64,000 nucleotides of DNA, from the NCBI RefSeq assembly GCF_009674565.1, contig NZ_WKJL01000019.1, positions 1-64,000 on the forward strand, given 5' to 3'. The DNA comes from Duganella aquatilis (lineage in GTDB: Bacteria > Pseudomonadota > Gammaproteobacteria > Burkholderiales > Burkholderiaceae_D). Below the pieces are notes generated by a model, which was not told the DNA's origin, did no database searches, and worked only from the letters and a program-made list of their open reading frames with translations. Below, piece after piece: positions 1-8,034 of the stretch. The first letter of the stretch is position 1. Each line of letters begins with the position of its first letter. The position numbers and the translations under genes were made by a program.

Positions 1-78
1 CCGCGCACCGGTGGCGGCGGCAACGGCGGCGCGCCACGCGCCGCCTCCCAGCACCGCTCCGGCGGCCGCGGCCGCTAA
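1..78 (+). CDS. C-terminal tail of a Gly/Arg-rich protein (partial, begins before the window)
   Basis: An open frame runs from the first base to TAA at 76-78 and encodes a tail made mostly of Gly, Arg, Ala and Ser. A strong terminator follows directly, so this is the end of a real gene. Tails of this composition are common at the C-terminus of RhlE-type DEAD-box RNA helicases, where they bind RNA. No helicase motif is visible here, so the assignment is an inference and any other RGG-like protein is possible. Confidence 0.55.
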   Translation, partial: PRTGGGGNGGAPRAASQHRSGGRGR

Positions 79-82
79 AACA

Positions 83-110
83 AAAAGCCATCTTCGGATG
101 GCTTTTTTTT
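83..110 (+). terminator. Rho-independent terminator with UUCG tetraloop
   Basis: Stem GCCATC / GATGGC (87-92 with 97-102) closed by a TTCG tetraloop and followed by eight T residues. It ends the Gly/Arg-rich gene and separates it from the isomerase gene. Confidence 0.9.
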
Positions 111-170
111 CGTGCCGCGCGCGGCGGTGATATGGATTAGGATAGCAACTCAACCACGGATGCTATCGCC

Positions 171-950
171 ATGCCCAAATTCGCCGCCAACCTGTCGATG
201 CTGTACACCGACACGCCATTCCTCGACCGCTTCGCGCTGGCCCATGCGGCCGGCTTCGAGGCGGTCGAATTCCTGTTCCCCTACGCCTTCGACGCCGAGC
301 AGATCGCCGAACGCCTGCGCCGCTACCAGCTCAAGCTGTTGCTGTTCAACCTGCCGGCCGGCGACTGGAACGCGGGCGACCGCGGCATCGCCTGCGATCC
401 GCGCCGCGTCGACGAGTTTCGCGCCGGCGTCGCCAGCGCGCTGGAATATGCCGGCGAACTGGGCGTCACCCAGGTGCACTGCATGGCCGGCAAAATCCCC
501 GGCGGCCTGGCGCCCGAGCTGGCGCGCGCCACCTACCTCGACAACCTGCGCTACGCCGCCCAGCAGCTGCAGCCGGCCGGCATCAATGTCCTGATCGAAC
601 CGATCAACCACTACGACATGCCCGGCTACCTGCTGACCCACAGCAGCCAGGCGCTGCAAATCATCGCCGAAGCGGCCTGCCCGAATATCTTCCTGCAGTA
701 CGACATCTACCATATGCAGCGCATGGAGGGCGAGCTGTCCAACACCATCCAGGCCAACCTGCCGTTCATCAAGCACATGCAGATCGCCGACACACCCGGC
801 CGCCACGAACCCGGCACCGGCGAAATCAACTACCGCCACCTGTTCGCCTTCATCGACCAGCTCGGCTATGAAGGCTGGCTCGGCTGCGAATACATTCCGG
901 CCGGCGACACCAACGCCGGCCTTGGCTGGCGCGAGGCGCTGACCACATAG
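171..950 (+). CDS. hyi: Hydroxypyruvate isomerase family protein
   Basis: 259 residues, the usual length for Hyi/OtnI sugar isomerases of the AP-endonuclease-2 TIM-barrel fold. These cytosolic enzymes interconvert hydroxypyruvate and tartronate semialdehyde, or act on 2-oxo-tetronates, in glyoxylate and C4 sugar-acid catabolism. The N-terminal FAANLSML motif is characteristic. Residues Glu143, Asp178, Gln204 and Glu240 fall where the family binds its metal. No clear Shine-Dalgarno precedes the ATG. It stands alone, without gcl or glxR neighbours, so the exact substrate (hydroxypyruvate or 2-oxo-tetronate) is unresolved. Confidence 0.9.
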   Translation: MPKFAANLSMLYTDTPFLDRFALAHAAGFEAVEFLFPYAFDAEQIAERLRRYQLKLLLFNLPAGDWNAGDRGIACDPRRVDEFRAGVASALEYAGELGVTQVHCMAGKIPGGLAPELARATYLDNLRYAAQQLQPAGINVLIEPINHYDMPGYLLTHSSQALQIIAEAACPNIFLQYDIYHMQRMEGELSNTIQANLPFIKHMQIADTPGRHEPGTGEINYRHLFAFIDQLGYEGWLGCEYIPAGDTNAGLGWREALTT

Positions 951-1016
951 TCTGCGCGCGCGCAAGACGGCGCGGCCCACCACCGGCAACAATGTCCCAC
1001 ACACTGCGGAGCGCCC

Positions 1017-1787
1017 ATGAAACTGTCACGCTGGTTCCTGATCCTTGGCTTGCTGGCCATCCTCACCGGCTGCGCCAGCAGCACGCCGCGCATGGCCGAC
1101 GTGCGCGCCTTCGCCGCCGAAGCGCCCAAGCTGGGCGCCTACCATGAACTCACCGAGCGCTACCGCGGCACCTACCAGCGCGAGCAGCCCTACCTGTCGC
1201 CCGAGGCCGACGCCCGCGAGCAGGAACTCAACGCCCGCCGCCAGCAGGCCTGCGACGATTTCGTCAAGCTGCAATACGGCTTGCAGGCCTATATGCAAAC
1301 GCTGGGCAAGCTGGCCGGCGACAGCCAGTACGACCTGGAAGACCAGGTCAAGAACATCAGCACCGGCATCAAGGCCTGGCCCGACGCCGGCCTGGAAGCG
1401 CGCCACGTCAACGCCTTTGCCGGCCTGACGCGGCTGGTGGCGCGCGCCGTCACCGGGCCGCTGCAGGAAAACACCGTCAACGACGTGATGCGCGAAGGCC
1501 GGCAGCCGGTGCAGGACGTACTGGACGCCATGCGCACGCTGCTGCGCCTGTACGACAAGAGCAACGACAACGAAGCAAAAATCGTCACCGGCATGCTGGA
1601 AGCGGAGATTCCATTCCGCGACCCGCAGCGCGACCGCCTGCTGCTGGCGCTGGCCAAGGCCCAGCTGCAGGAAAAACAGGCCGAGTTCCGCCTGATCGGC
1701 CTGCGCTACACGCTGGCGCGCAACAACCTGGACGCCATCGAGCGGCGGCACCGCGCGCTGGCCGAGCAGATCCCGACCAAACAGTAA
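1017..1787 (+). CDS. Predicted lipoprotein of unknown function
   Basis: 256 residues with a lipoprotein signal peptide: MKLSR, a hydrophobic stretch, then lipobox LTGC with Cys19 as the lipidation site. The mature part is almost wholly helical and charged, with no recognisable catalytic motif, and is probably an envelope protein facing the periplasm. The start follows a GGAG-type ribosome site. The next gene begins 9 bases after its stop with its own AAGGAGG, so the two form an operon and may work together. No family recognised. Confidence 0.85.
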   Translation: MKLSRWFLILGLLAILTGCASSTPRMADVRAFAAEAPKLGAYHELTERYRGTYQREQPYLSPEADAREQELNARRQQACDDFVKLQYGLQAYMQTLGKLAGDSQYDLEDQVKNISTGIKAWPDAGLEARHVNAFAGLTRLVARAVTGPLQENTVNDVMREGRQPVQDVLDAMRTLLRLYDKSNDNEAKIVTGMLEAEIPFRDPQRDRLLLALAKAQLQEKQAEFRLIGLRYTLARNNLDAIERRHRALAEQIPTKQ

Positions 1788-1796
1788 GGAGGGGCC

Positions 1797-2222
1797 ATGG
1801 CAAATCCTACCCAGCAAGCGCAGATCGAGGCGCTGGCCGACAACCTGTCCGCCAACGCCGACGCCCTGCACCGGCGCCTGATGCGCGCCATCCGCACGCC
1901 GTCGCCCGACGGCGCCCTGCCCGGCATTTCGCAAGGCGTGGCGCAGGCGCTGTTTGAAAACGAGGTGGCGCTGCGCCAGCGCGCCAACGGCCTGTACCTG
2001 GACGCCGCCGTGCTGGCCGCCACCGGCCTCGGCACGCAACAGCAGCAGCTGCTGGACCTGACCGCACTGGCGCAGCAGAAAATCGACAAGATCGACCGCC
2101 TCAAGGATCTGGTCGACCTGGCCGGCGAGCTGCTGTCGCTCGGCGCCGCCATTGCCGCCGGCAAGCCCGAGCACGTGCTGTCGCCGCTGGAAAAACTCAA
2201 GCACCATATCGAGGCGCTGTAG
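1797..2222 (+). CDS. Conserved hypothetical helical protein
   Basis: 141 residues, no signal peptide or membrane segment, rich in Ala, Leu and Gln, probably an alpha-helical bundle. It starts right after a strong AAGGAGG ribosome site overlapping the intergenic gap behind the upstream lipoprotein gene, so both are almost certainly co-transcribed. No known domain seen. Its partner is more likely the lipoprotein than the DksA-like gene downstream. Confidence 0.8.
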   Translation: MANPTQQAQIEALADNLSANADALHRRLMRAIRTPSPDGALPGISQGVAQALFENEVALRQRANGLYLDAAVLAATGLGTQQQQLLDLTALAQQKIDKIDRLKDLVDLAGELLSLGAAIAAGKPEHVLSPLEKLKHHIEAL

Positions 2223-2268
2223 AACAAATCGCGCCGGAACAGGTCAAATGCCGTAAGGAGTGCGCGGC

Positions 2269-2643
2269 ATGAACGGACTGGACGACCATCAATGGCAGAC
2301 CTTGCAGGCGCGGCTGGAACACGCGCGCGCCGCGCTGCTGAGTCAGCTTGCGGATGATCTCGACCGCAGCACCGACCTGCGCCTGCCCCTGCCGCACGTG
2401 GCGGAAGCCTCGCCGGCCGACAACGCCAGCCAGCGCACACTGCACGCCGCCGTGCACGAGGCGGCCACGCTGACTTCGCGCCAGCTCGACATCGTGCGCC
2501 ACGCGCTGGCCAAGTTCGACGATCAGCTCTACGGATTATGTGAACATTGCGGCGAGGCCATCGGCTACTCGCGGCTGAATGCGCGGCCGGAAGCGCGCTT
2601 CTGCATCAATTGCCAGACGCGGCTGGAACAAAGGACACGCTAG
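2269..2643 (+). CDS. DksA/TraR family zinc-finger protein
   Basis: 124 residues. The C-terminus carries the four-cysteine DksA zinc finger (LCEHCGEAIG ... FCINC). The middle has a D-x-A-x-Q element (DNASQ) resembling the DksA coiled-coil tip (D74/A76) that enters the RNA polymerase secondary channel. Family members modulate initiation at stringent-response promoters with ppGpp. It is shorter than E. coli DksA (151 aa), so this is a secondary paralogue and not the main DksA. The ATG at 2269 is chosen because AAGGAG lies 8 bases upstream. Confidence 0.88.
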   Translation: MNGLDDHQWQTLQARLEHARAALLSQLADDLDRSTDLRLPLPHVAEASPADNASQRTLHAAVHEAATLTSRQLDIVRHALAKFDDQLYGLCEHCGEAIGYSRLNARPEARFCINCQTRLEQRTR

Positions 2644-2999
2644 TCGTCCAGCCAGGGCTGGTTGCGGATCTTGGCCACCTGCCGCTGCGCCATCAAACGC
2701 CACAGCTGCAGCGCGTCGGCCTGCTTCAGCACGGTCATGGTGCGCGGCGAAGCCAGCGCGATTTCGCAGTCGCGGTCCGACCACTCGGCAAAGCGCACCG
2801 CGCCGCCGCTCGACACTTCCATCTCATACATCAAACCGTCGTCATAGCCGAAGCGCAGCACCGCGCTGCCGGGACCGCCTTCGGGACTGGCGGTCTTGCC
2901 GCTGTAGACGTCGCTCAGCGCCGCCGCCAGCTGAGCCTCGGACGGCGCCGTGACGTCACGCCCGTCCGGACGAGTGAGTACCAGCCATGCCTGTGTCAT
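2640..2999 (-). CDS. Conserved hypothetical protein
   Basis: 119 residues, soluble, no signal peptide, ending in a Trp-containing tail (NQPWLDD). ATG at 2999 is preceded by GGAGG at good spacing; an upstream in-frame start would lack this. Its stop codon overlaps the stop of the convergent dksA-like gene by four bases, so the tails interlock without a terminator. A TATGAT hexamer at 3034-3039 on the minus strand could be its -10. No domain recognised. Confidence 0.8.
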   Translation of the reverse strand: MTQAWLVLTRPDGRDVTAPSEAQLAAALSDVYSGKTASPEGGPGSAVLRFGYDDGLMYEMEVSSGGAVRFAEWSDRDCEIALASPRTMTVLKQADALQLWRLMAQRQVAKIRNQPWLDD

Positions 3000-3127
3000 T
3001 GCCGCCTCCGCTCTTCGGTTGATCTCTGCGACTATCATACCGAAAATTGCCTTGCGTGCAGCCCTAGTCTCGGATATGCAACAGCGCTATCCAAATGGAA
3101 GATAACAAGCCGACACTGTTGCCGGAC

Positions 3128-3679
3128 TCAGACCCGCTCGGGCAGCGAATTCGGATTGAAATCGCGCCAGTCGCCGCCGCTGATCTGGCCTTCGGCGCGC
3201 TCGATTTCACGCGCGCCCAAGCGGCGCAGGAGGTCCAGCGCCCTGTCCGCATCGGCCGGCTCGTCGGTCGCCACGGCGATCATCATGCCGGCCTTGCGCG
3301 GCGGCTGCACGTTGCTGCCGTCCTCGTCCGGTTCGCCCGCTTCCTTCATCTTGTGCAGGCTGTACAGCGAACCGACGTGGGCGCCGACCAGCGCGCCCAC
3401 CACCGGCCCCACCGGACCGGTAATCGGAATCGTCGCGGCGCCCACCACTGCCCCGGCCACCGCGCCGGTGGCGCCGCCCTGCACCACGCCCTCGTCGCTT
3501 TCCCTGGCGCCGGGCGACTGGTCGTGGTCTCCGCCCAGCTGGTGCACGTCATGCTGGCCCGGCGGATTGACGTAGAAGGAACTGATGCGGGCCGGCGCGA
3601 ACCCGGCGCTCAACAGGGCCAGCCGCGCGTCGGCGATTTCATCCTGTAATTGAAAATGCCCGGCAATAATGGTGCTCAT
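3128..3679 (-). CDS. Glycine-zipper general-stress-type protein
   Basis: 183 residues. The N-terminal part resembles the general-stress fold of YflT-like proteins (signal-free, MSTIIAGHF start). The middle, around residues 68-105, is a glycine/alanine-rich zipper (GATGAVAGAVVGAAT, then GPVGPVVGALVGAHVG) likely to insert in or pack on a membrane. The C-terminus is a soluble alpha/beta segment. AGGAG lies just upstream of the ATG. A palindrome at 3737-3750, described separately, places this gene in the proposed Crp/Fnr regulon, in line with a stress role. Confidence 0.82.
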   Translation of the reverse strand: MSTIIAGHFQLQDEIADARLALLSAGFAPARISSFYVNPPGQHDVHQLGGDHDQSPGARESDEGVVQGGATGAVAGAVVGAATIPITGPVGPVVGALVGAHVGSLYSLHKMKEAGEPDEDGSNVQPPRKAGMMIAVATDEPADADRALDLLRRLGAREIERAEGQISGGDWRDFNPNSLPERV

Positions 3680-3736
3680 GGGTGTTCTCCTGGTTTAAGT
3701 TTGCTGCCAGTGTGGCGCGCGCGCCGCAGCTTTTCC

Positions 3737-3750
3737 GTTCGCTTGCGCAC
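3737..3750 (-). promoter_or_regulatory. Putative Crp/Fnr-type operator, site A
   Basis: GTTCG-CTTG-CGCAC, matching GTNCG-N4-CGNAC. On the minus strand the hexamer CACACT (3709-3714) lies at the offset shared by all nine sites, giving a predicted start near 3702 for the glycine-zipper gene. This -10 is the weakest of the set. Confidence 0.6.
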
Positions 3751-3762
3751 ACGTTAAAAAGG

Positions 3763-3790
3763 TTGAACCGCGCGCACTTGGCCGTATAAT
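3763..3790 (+). promoter_or_regulatory. Sigma70-type promoter of the EAL/HDOD/kinase operon
   Basis: TTGAAC (3763-3768), 16-base spacer, perfect TATAAT (3785-3790). Predicted start near 3797 gives a leader of about 45 bases before the EAL gene. Confidence 0.7.
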
Positions 3791-3841
3791 CAATCGATAG
3801 TATTTTCGAGCAGCAAGCTTCCATTTCGATAGGAACGCCTG

Positions 3842-5338
3842 ATGGAGTTCGATCAACCGCCGCGCTACCAGCCCCTGGTCGATCTGCGCAACGGCGCCGT
3901 CGCCGGCGTCGAGGCGTGGTCCGCGCGCGGCGACAGCCTGGCGCTGTTGCGCCGCAGCTGCGCCGACCGCGCGCTGTGGCAAGGTGGCGTGCTGAGCGGC
4001 GCCGACCTGCAGGTCGCCATCAACCTGGCGCCGGCGCAGCTGCACGACCCGCGCTTCGGCCCCGCCGTCGCCGCCCTGCTGGAACAGCACGCCATCGCCC
4101 CGGCCGCGCTGACGCTGGAGCTGGACGAGGCCACGCTGATGCACGACGACGACGCCAGCGCCGCCGCGCTGGGCTTCTTCAAACAGCTGGGCGTGAGCCT
4201 GACCTTGGACCAGTTCGGCGCCGGTCCCGCCTGCCTGAGCAATCTGCAACGCTATCCCTTCGACTACATCAAGCTCGACAGCGCCGTGGTGCGCGGCGTG
4301 GCCGACAGCGACGCCGTCGCCGCCCAGTGCCAGGCGCTGATCGCCATGGCGCTGCACCTCGGCATCCGCGTCGCCGCCGACGGCGTGCAGACCGAAGCCC
4401 AGTGCACCTTCCTGCGCGACAATCTGTGCGACCTGATCCAGGGCGAGCTGTACGGCGCGCCGCAGCTGCCGGAAGAAATCGGCGCGCTGCTGAGCACCGA
4501 CCGCCGGCTGCCGCCGCACCTGCTGCGGGTGCAGGCGCGGCAGCGCCGCCTGTTGCTGGTCGACGACGAGGCCAACATCGTGTCGGCGCTGAAGCGCCTG
4601 CTGCGCCCGGACGGCTACGAGATCCACACCGCCAATTGCGGCGAACAGGGGCTGGAGATGCTGGCCCAGCACCAGATCGACGTCATCATCTCCGACCAGC
4701 GCATGCCGGGCCTGAGCGGCGCCGACTTCCTGCGCCAGGCGCGCACGCTGCGGCCGGACACCATCCGCATCATGCTGTCCGGCTACACCGAACTGCAATC
4801 GGTGACCGACGCCGTCAACGAAGGCGCCATCTACAAGTTCCTCACCAAGCCGTGGAACGACGACCAGCTGCGCACCCACCTGCGCGACGCCTTCCACCTG
4901 AAGGAAATCGCCGACGACAACGCGCGCCTGCACATGGAGGTGCGCAACGCCAACCACGAACTGGCCAGCGCCAACCGCCGCATGGAACAGCTGCTGCACC
5001 AGATGCAGCGCCAGATCGACCGCGACGAGATCAGCCTCGGCGTGGCGCGCGACCTGCTGCAACAGCTGCCACTGCCGGTGATCGGCCTCGACGACGACGG
5101 CATGATCGCCTTCATCAACGGCGCCGCCGGCCGCCTGTTCCAGCGCAGCGGCGCATTGCTGGGCAACGAGGCCTGCCTGGTGCTGCCGGAACTGTTCCCG
5201 GACCCGGCCTGCCTGCCGCCGGCCAGGCACCATGCCGCCATCGGCGGCCGGCGCTACAGCGTCACCGCCTATCCGATGGGCCTGCATTCGGCCTCGCGCG
5301 GCAGCCTGATCACCCTCAGCCTGGAGGCCGCCGCATGA
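3842..5338 (+). CDS. Degenerate EAL domain - REC - PAS-like signalling protein
   Basis: 498 residues. Residues 1-230 are an EAL (c-di-GMP phosphodiesterase) fold, 237-350 a receiver domain (LLLVDDE; acceptor Asp in IISDQRMPG; KPW loop), then a coiled coil and a PAS-like C-terminus. The EAL active site is eroded: the signature reads EAW, the metal-binding DDFGTG is DQFGAG, and AEGVET is ADGVQT. Loss of the second Asp predicts no phosphodiesterase activity, so the domain probably binds c-di-GMP or a protein. It is the first gene of a four-gene operon and overlaps the HDOD gene by ATGA, suggesting coupled translation and a shared pathway. Confidence 0.9.
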   Translation: MEFDQPPRYQPLVDLRNGAVAGVEAWSARGDSLALLRRSCADRALWQGGVLSGADLQVAINLAPAQLHDPRFGPAVAALLEQHAIAPAALTLELDEATLMHDDDASAAALGFFKQLGVSLTLDQFGAGPACLSNLQRYPFDYIKLDSAVVRGVADSDAVAAQCQALIAMALHLGIRVAADGVQTEAQCTFLRDNLCDLIQGELYGAPQLPEEIGALLSTDRRLPPHLLRVQARQRRLLLVDDEANIVSALKRLLRPDGYEIHTANCGEQGLEMLAQHQIDVIISDQRMPGLSGADFLRQARTLRPDTIRIMLSGYTELQSVTDAVNEGAIYKFLTKPWNDDQLRTHLRDAFHLKEIADDNARLHMEVRNANHELASANRRMEQLLHQMQRQIDRDEISLGVARDLLQQLPLPVIGLDDDGMIAFINGAAGRLFQRSGALLGNEACLVLPELFPDPACLPPARHHAAIGGRRYSVTAYPMGLHSASRGSLITLSLEAAA

Positions 5339-6150
5339 GCCACGTCGCCCTGGATGACGTGGTGCGCCGCGTCCACGACCTGCCCTCGCTGCCGGCGGTG
5401 GTGGCGGAACTGCTGGTCAGCATGGAGCAGGACGACGTCGACCTGCACTACCTGGCCGGCCGCATCGCGCTCGACCAGGCGCTGACCGCCAAGACGCTGC
5501 GCCTGGCCAATTCCTCGTTCTACGGCATGCCGTCCAAGGTCACCAGCATCCAGCAGGCGATGTCGGTGCTGGGCCTGCACAGCGTGCGCACCCTGGTGAC
5601 CGCCTGCGGCGTGATCGGCGCGGTGCCGCCGGCCAGCGGCCCGGCGCTGGATTTCGACGCCTTCTGGCGCCACGGCATCGCCACCGCCGTCTGGGCCCGT
5701 GCGCTGGCGCGCCATTTGCGCCAGAGTCCGGACACCGCCTTCACCGCCGGCCTGCTGCACAACCTCGGCACGCTGGTGCTGGCCACCCGCTTTCCCGACG
5801 AATACGCGGCGGTGCCGGCCTGGCGCGCCGAGCATGAAGACGCCAGCGTGGCCGAGGCCGAGCTGGCCGTGTTCGGCGTCGACCACACGCAGGCCGGCAG
5901 CGCGCTGGCCGCCTACTGGAAATTCCCGCCGACGATACAGGACGCCATCAGCCACCAGCGCGACGACAACGCCACCGGCCTGGCGCTGGCGGTGGGCCTG
6001 GCCCATCTGCTGGCCGAACCGACCGACGCCAGCGAAGCGCAGCGCGAGCACGCCTGGAGCACGCTGGCGCTCGACGAGGAACAACGCCAGCAACTCAGCG
6101 CCAGCTGCCCGCTGATGGTCAACGATATGTGCCAGATTCTGGTCAATTAG
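5335..6150 (+). CDS. HDOD domain protein
   Basis: 271 residues, a single HDOD domain. This is an HD-related output fold that has lost the phosphohydrolase residues (AGLLHNLG in place of HDxG) and usually acts as a scaffold in signalling, chemotaxis or adhesion control. Start ATG overlaps the upstream TGA. EAL and HDOD domains are fused in YuxH-type proteins; here they are separate but translationally coupled genes, which suggests they form one complex. The kinase gene follows after 10 bases. Confidence 0.9.
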   Translation: MSHVALDDVVRRVHDLPSLPAVVAELLVSMEQDDVDLHYLAGRIALDQALTAKTLRLANSSFYGMPSKVTSIQQAMSVLGLHSVRTLVTACGVIGAVPPASGPALDFDAFWRHGIATAVWARALARHLRQSPDTAFTAGLLHNLGTLVLATRFPDEYAAVPAWRAEHEDASVAEAELAVFGVDHTQAGSALAAYWKFPPTIQDAISHQRDDNATGLALAVGLAHLLAEPTDASEAQREHAWSTLALDEEQRQQLSASCPLMVNDMCQILVN

Positions 6151-6160
6151 GAACGCTACG

Positions 6161-7537
6161 ATGAAACTCCCCTCGCAGGCCGAAGTGGCGCTGGATGAAT
6201 TCTTCGACGGTCATCCGGTCGCCACCTTCGCCATCAACCGCCACCACGTCATCACCCACTGGAACAAGGCCTGCGAACAGCTGCTGGGCTGGACCCGCGC
6301 CTGCATGGTCGGCACCCGCAACCAGTGGCAGCCGTTCTACGTCAAGGAACGCTCGCTGCTGTGCGACCTGATCGTGGCCGGCGACACCAATATCGCCGAC
6401 CACTATCCGGGCCACAGCCATCCATCGACGCTGATCCCCGGCGCCTACGAGTCGGAAGACTTCTTCCCCAACATCGGCGAAAGCGGCCACTGGCTGCATT
6501 TCACCGCCGCGCCGCTGCGCGACGCCGAGGGCAATATTGTCGGGGCCATCGAAACGCTGCGCGACGTCACCGAGCGCCGCGTCGCCGAAAACGCCCTGCG
6601 CAAGTCGCGCGACGGGCTGGAACACATCGTCGAAAAGCGCACCGCCCAGCTGGCGCACGCCAACGACAAGCTGGAGGACGACATCCGCCAGCTGACCGAG
6701 CTCAACGACCTGCTGTCGGCGGCCCAGCAGCAGCTGGTGCAGGCCGAAAAGATGGCCTCGATCGGCCAGCTGGCGGCCGGCGTGGCGCACGAGATCAACA
6801 ACCCGATCGGCTACATCTTCTCCAACGTCGGCACCCTGCAGAACTACCTGGGGCAACTGTTCGACATGCTGGACGCCTACCAGGAAGCCGAGGCCAGCAT
6901 CGCCCAGCCGGCGGTGGTCACGCGCCTGCGCGCCATGCGCGAGCGCATCGACCTCGACTTCCTGCGCGAGGACATTCCGGCGCTGATGCGCGAATCGGGC
7001 GAAGGCCTGGTGCGCGTGCGCCACATCGTCGAAGACCTGAAGGATTTCTCGCGCGCCGACAACAACCAGGAATGGAGCCGCGCCGACCTGCACCAGGGCA
7101 TAGACTCGACCTTGAACATCGTCGCTAACGAGGTCAAGTACCGCGCCGACGTGGTCAAGGCCTATGGCGACATTCCGGAAATCGAATGCCTGCCCTTGCA
7201 GATCAACCAGGTGGTGCTGAACCTGGTGGTGAACGCGGCCCAGGCCATGGGCGAGCAGCGCGGCACCATCACGCTGCGCACCGGCATGGCCGACCAGCAG
7301 ACGGTGAAACTGGAAGTGGAAGACACCGGCAACGGCATCGCACCGGACGCGCTGTCGCGCATCTTCGATCCCTTTTTCACCACCAAGGCGGTGGGCAAGG
7401 GCACCGGCCTGGGCCTGTCGCTGGCCTACGGCATCGTGCAGAAGCACAAGGGCCGCATCGAAGTCGATACCGAACTGGGACGCGGCACCTGTTTCCGCGT
7501 GCTGCTGCCGATCCGCCATACCGAGGAGCAAACATGA
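6161..7537 (+). CDS. PAS-containing sensor histidine kinase
   Basis: 458 residues, no membrane segment, so a cytosolic sensor. PAS domain about residues 10-145, coiled coil 145-195, dimerisation and phosphoacceptor domain with AHEINNP (phosphorylated His) near 208, and an HATPase_c domain with the N box NLVVNAAQA, G1 box EDTGNGI and G2 box GKGTGLGLSL. All catalytic motifs look intact. AGGAA precedes the ATG. It overlaps the response regulator by ATGA, so the pair is a cognate two-component system. Confidence 0.93.
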   Translation: MKLPSQAEVALDEFFDGHPVATFAINRHHVITHWNKACEQLLGWTRACMVGTRNQWQPFYVKERSLLCDLIVAGDTNIADHYPGHSHPSTLIPGAYESEDFFPNIGESGHWLHFTAAPLRDAEGNIVGAIETLRDVTERRVAENALRKSRDGLEHIVEKRTAQLAHANDKLEDDIRQLTELNDLLSAAQQQLVQAEKMASIGQLAAGVAHEINNPIGYIFSNVGTLQNYLGQLFDMLDAYQEAEASIAQPAVVTRLRAMRERIDLDFLREDIPALMRESGEGLVRVRHIVEDLKDFSRADNNQEWSRADLHQGIDSTLNIVANEVKYRADVVKAYGDIPEIECLPLQINQVVLNLVVNAAQAMGEQRGTITLRTGMADQQTVKLEVEDTGNGIAPDALSRIFDPFFTTKAVGKGTGLGLSLAYGIVQKHKGRIEVDTELGRGTCFRVLLPIRHTEEQT

Positions 7538-8034
7538 CCCGCATACTGCTGGTGGACGACGAACCGAACATGCTGAGCGCGCTGCAACGGGCGCTACGGT
7601 TGAGCAAGGCGCTGGCCGGCGCGCAGATCGAAACCTTCACCAATCCGTTCGAGGCGCTGAACCGCATCTGCGTCTGCGAGTTCGACCTGGTGGTGTCCGA
7701 CTTCATGATGCCGGAAATGAGCGGCGGCGAATTCCTGCAGGCGCTGAAGGACGTGGCGCCGACCACGGTGCGCATCATGCTCAGCGCCTCGACCGATTTC
7801 AAGACCGCCATGGCGGCCATCAACGACGCCCATGTGTTCCGCTTCATCCCCAAGCCCTGGCAGCAGGCCGAACTGGAACAGAATATTTTGCAGGGACTGG
7901 AAGAGCGTCAGCGCCTGCTGGCCGAGGCCGGCAAGGCGCCGTCGGCGCAGGAGCTGGAAGCGCAGCGGCTGGAGGAAGAGGAACCAGGCCTGCTGCACGT
8001 CAAGCGCACCGACGACGGCTCCATCATCCTGTGA
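7534..8034 (+). CDS. Single-domain response regulator
   Basis: 166 residues. REC domain with acidic pair (LLVDDE), acceptor Asp in VVSDFMMPEMSG, Ser/Thr switch residues (MLSAS) and a KPW loop. After the domain there is only a charged helix and a short tail, with no DNA-binding or enzymatic output. It therefore likely works by protein contact, perhaps with the REC-containing EAL protein or the HDOD protein of the same operon. Its stop codon abuts the stop of the convergent mtfA gene. Confidence 0.92.
   Translation: MTRILLVDDEPNMLSALQRALRLSKALAGAQIETFTNPFEALNRICVCEFDLVVSDFMMPEMSGGEFLQALKDVAPTTVRIMLSASTDFKTAMAAINDAHVFRFIPKPWQQAELEQNILQGLEERQRLLAEAGKAPSAQELEAQRLEEEEPGLLHVKRTDDGSIIL

Noticed and set aside
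1026..2207. Long minus-strand open frame of 393 residues
   Set aside because: Antisense shadow of the lipoprotein genes; composition is Gln/Ala/Gly/Val-rich as expected from reversed GC-rich coding DNA, and no ribosome site or domain is seen.
3916..6150. 744-residue plus-strand frame covering the EAL gene and HDOD
   Set aside because: The first two thirds are an out-of-frame reading of the EAL gene. The true HDOD gene starts at the ATGA overlap at 5335.
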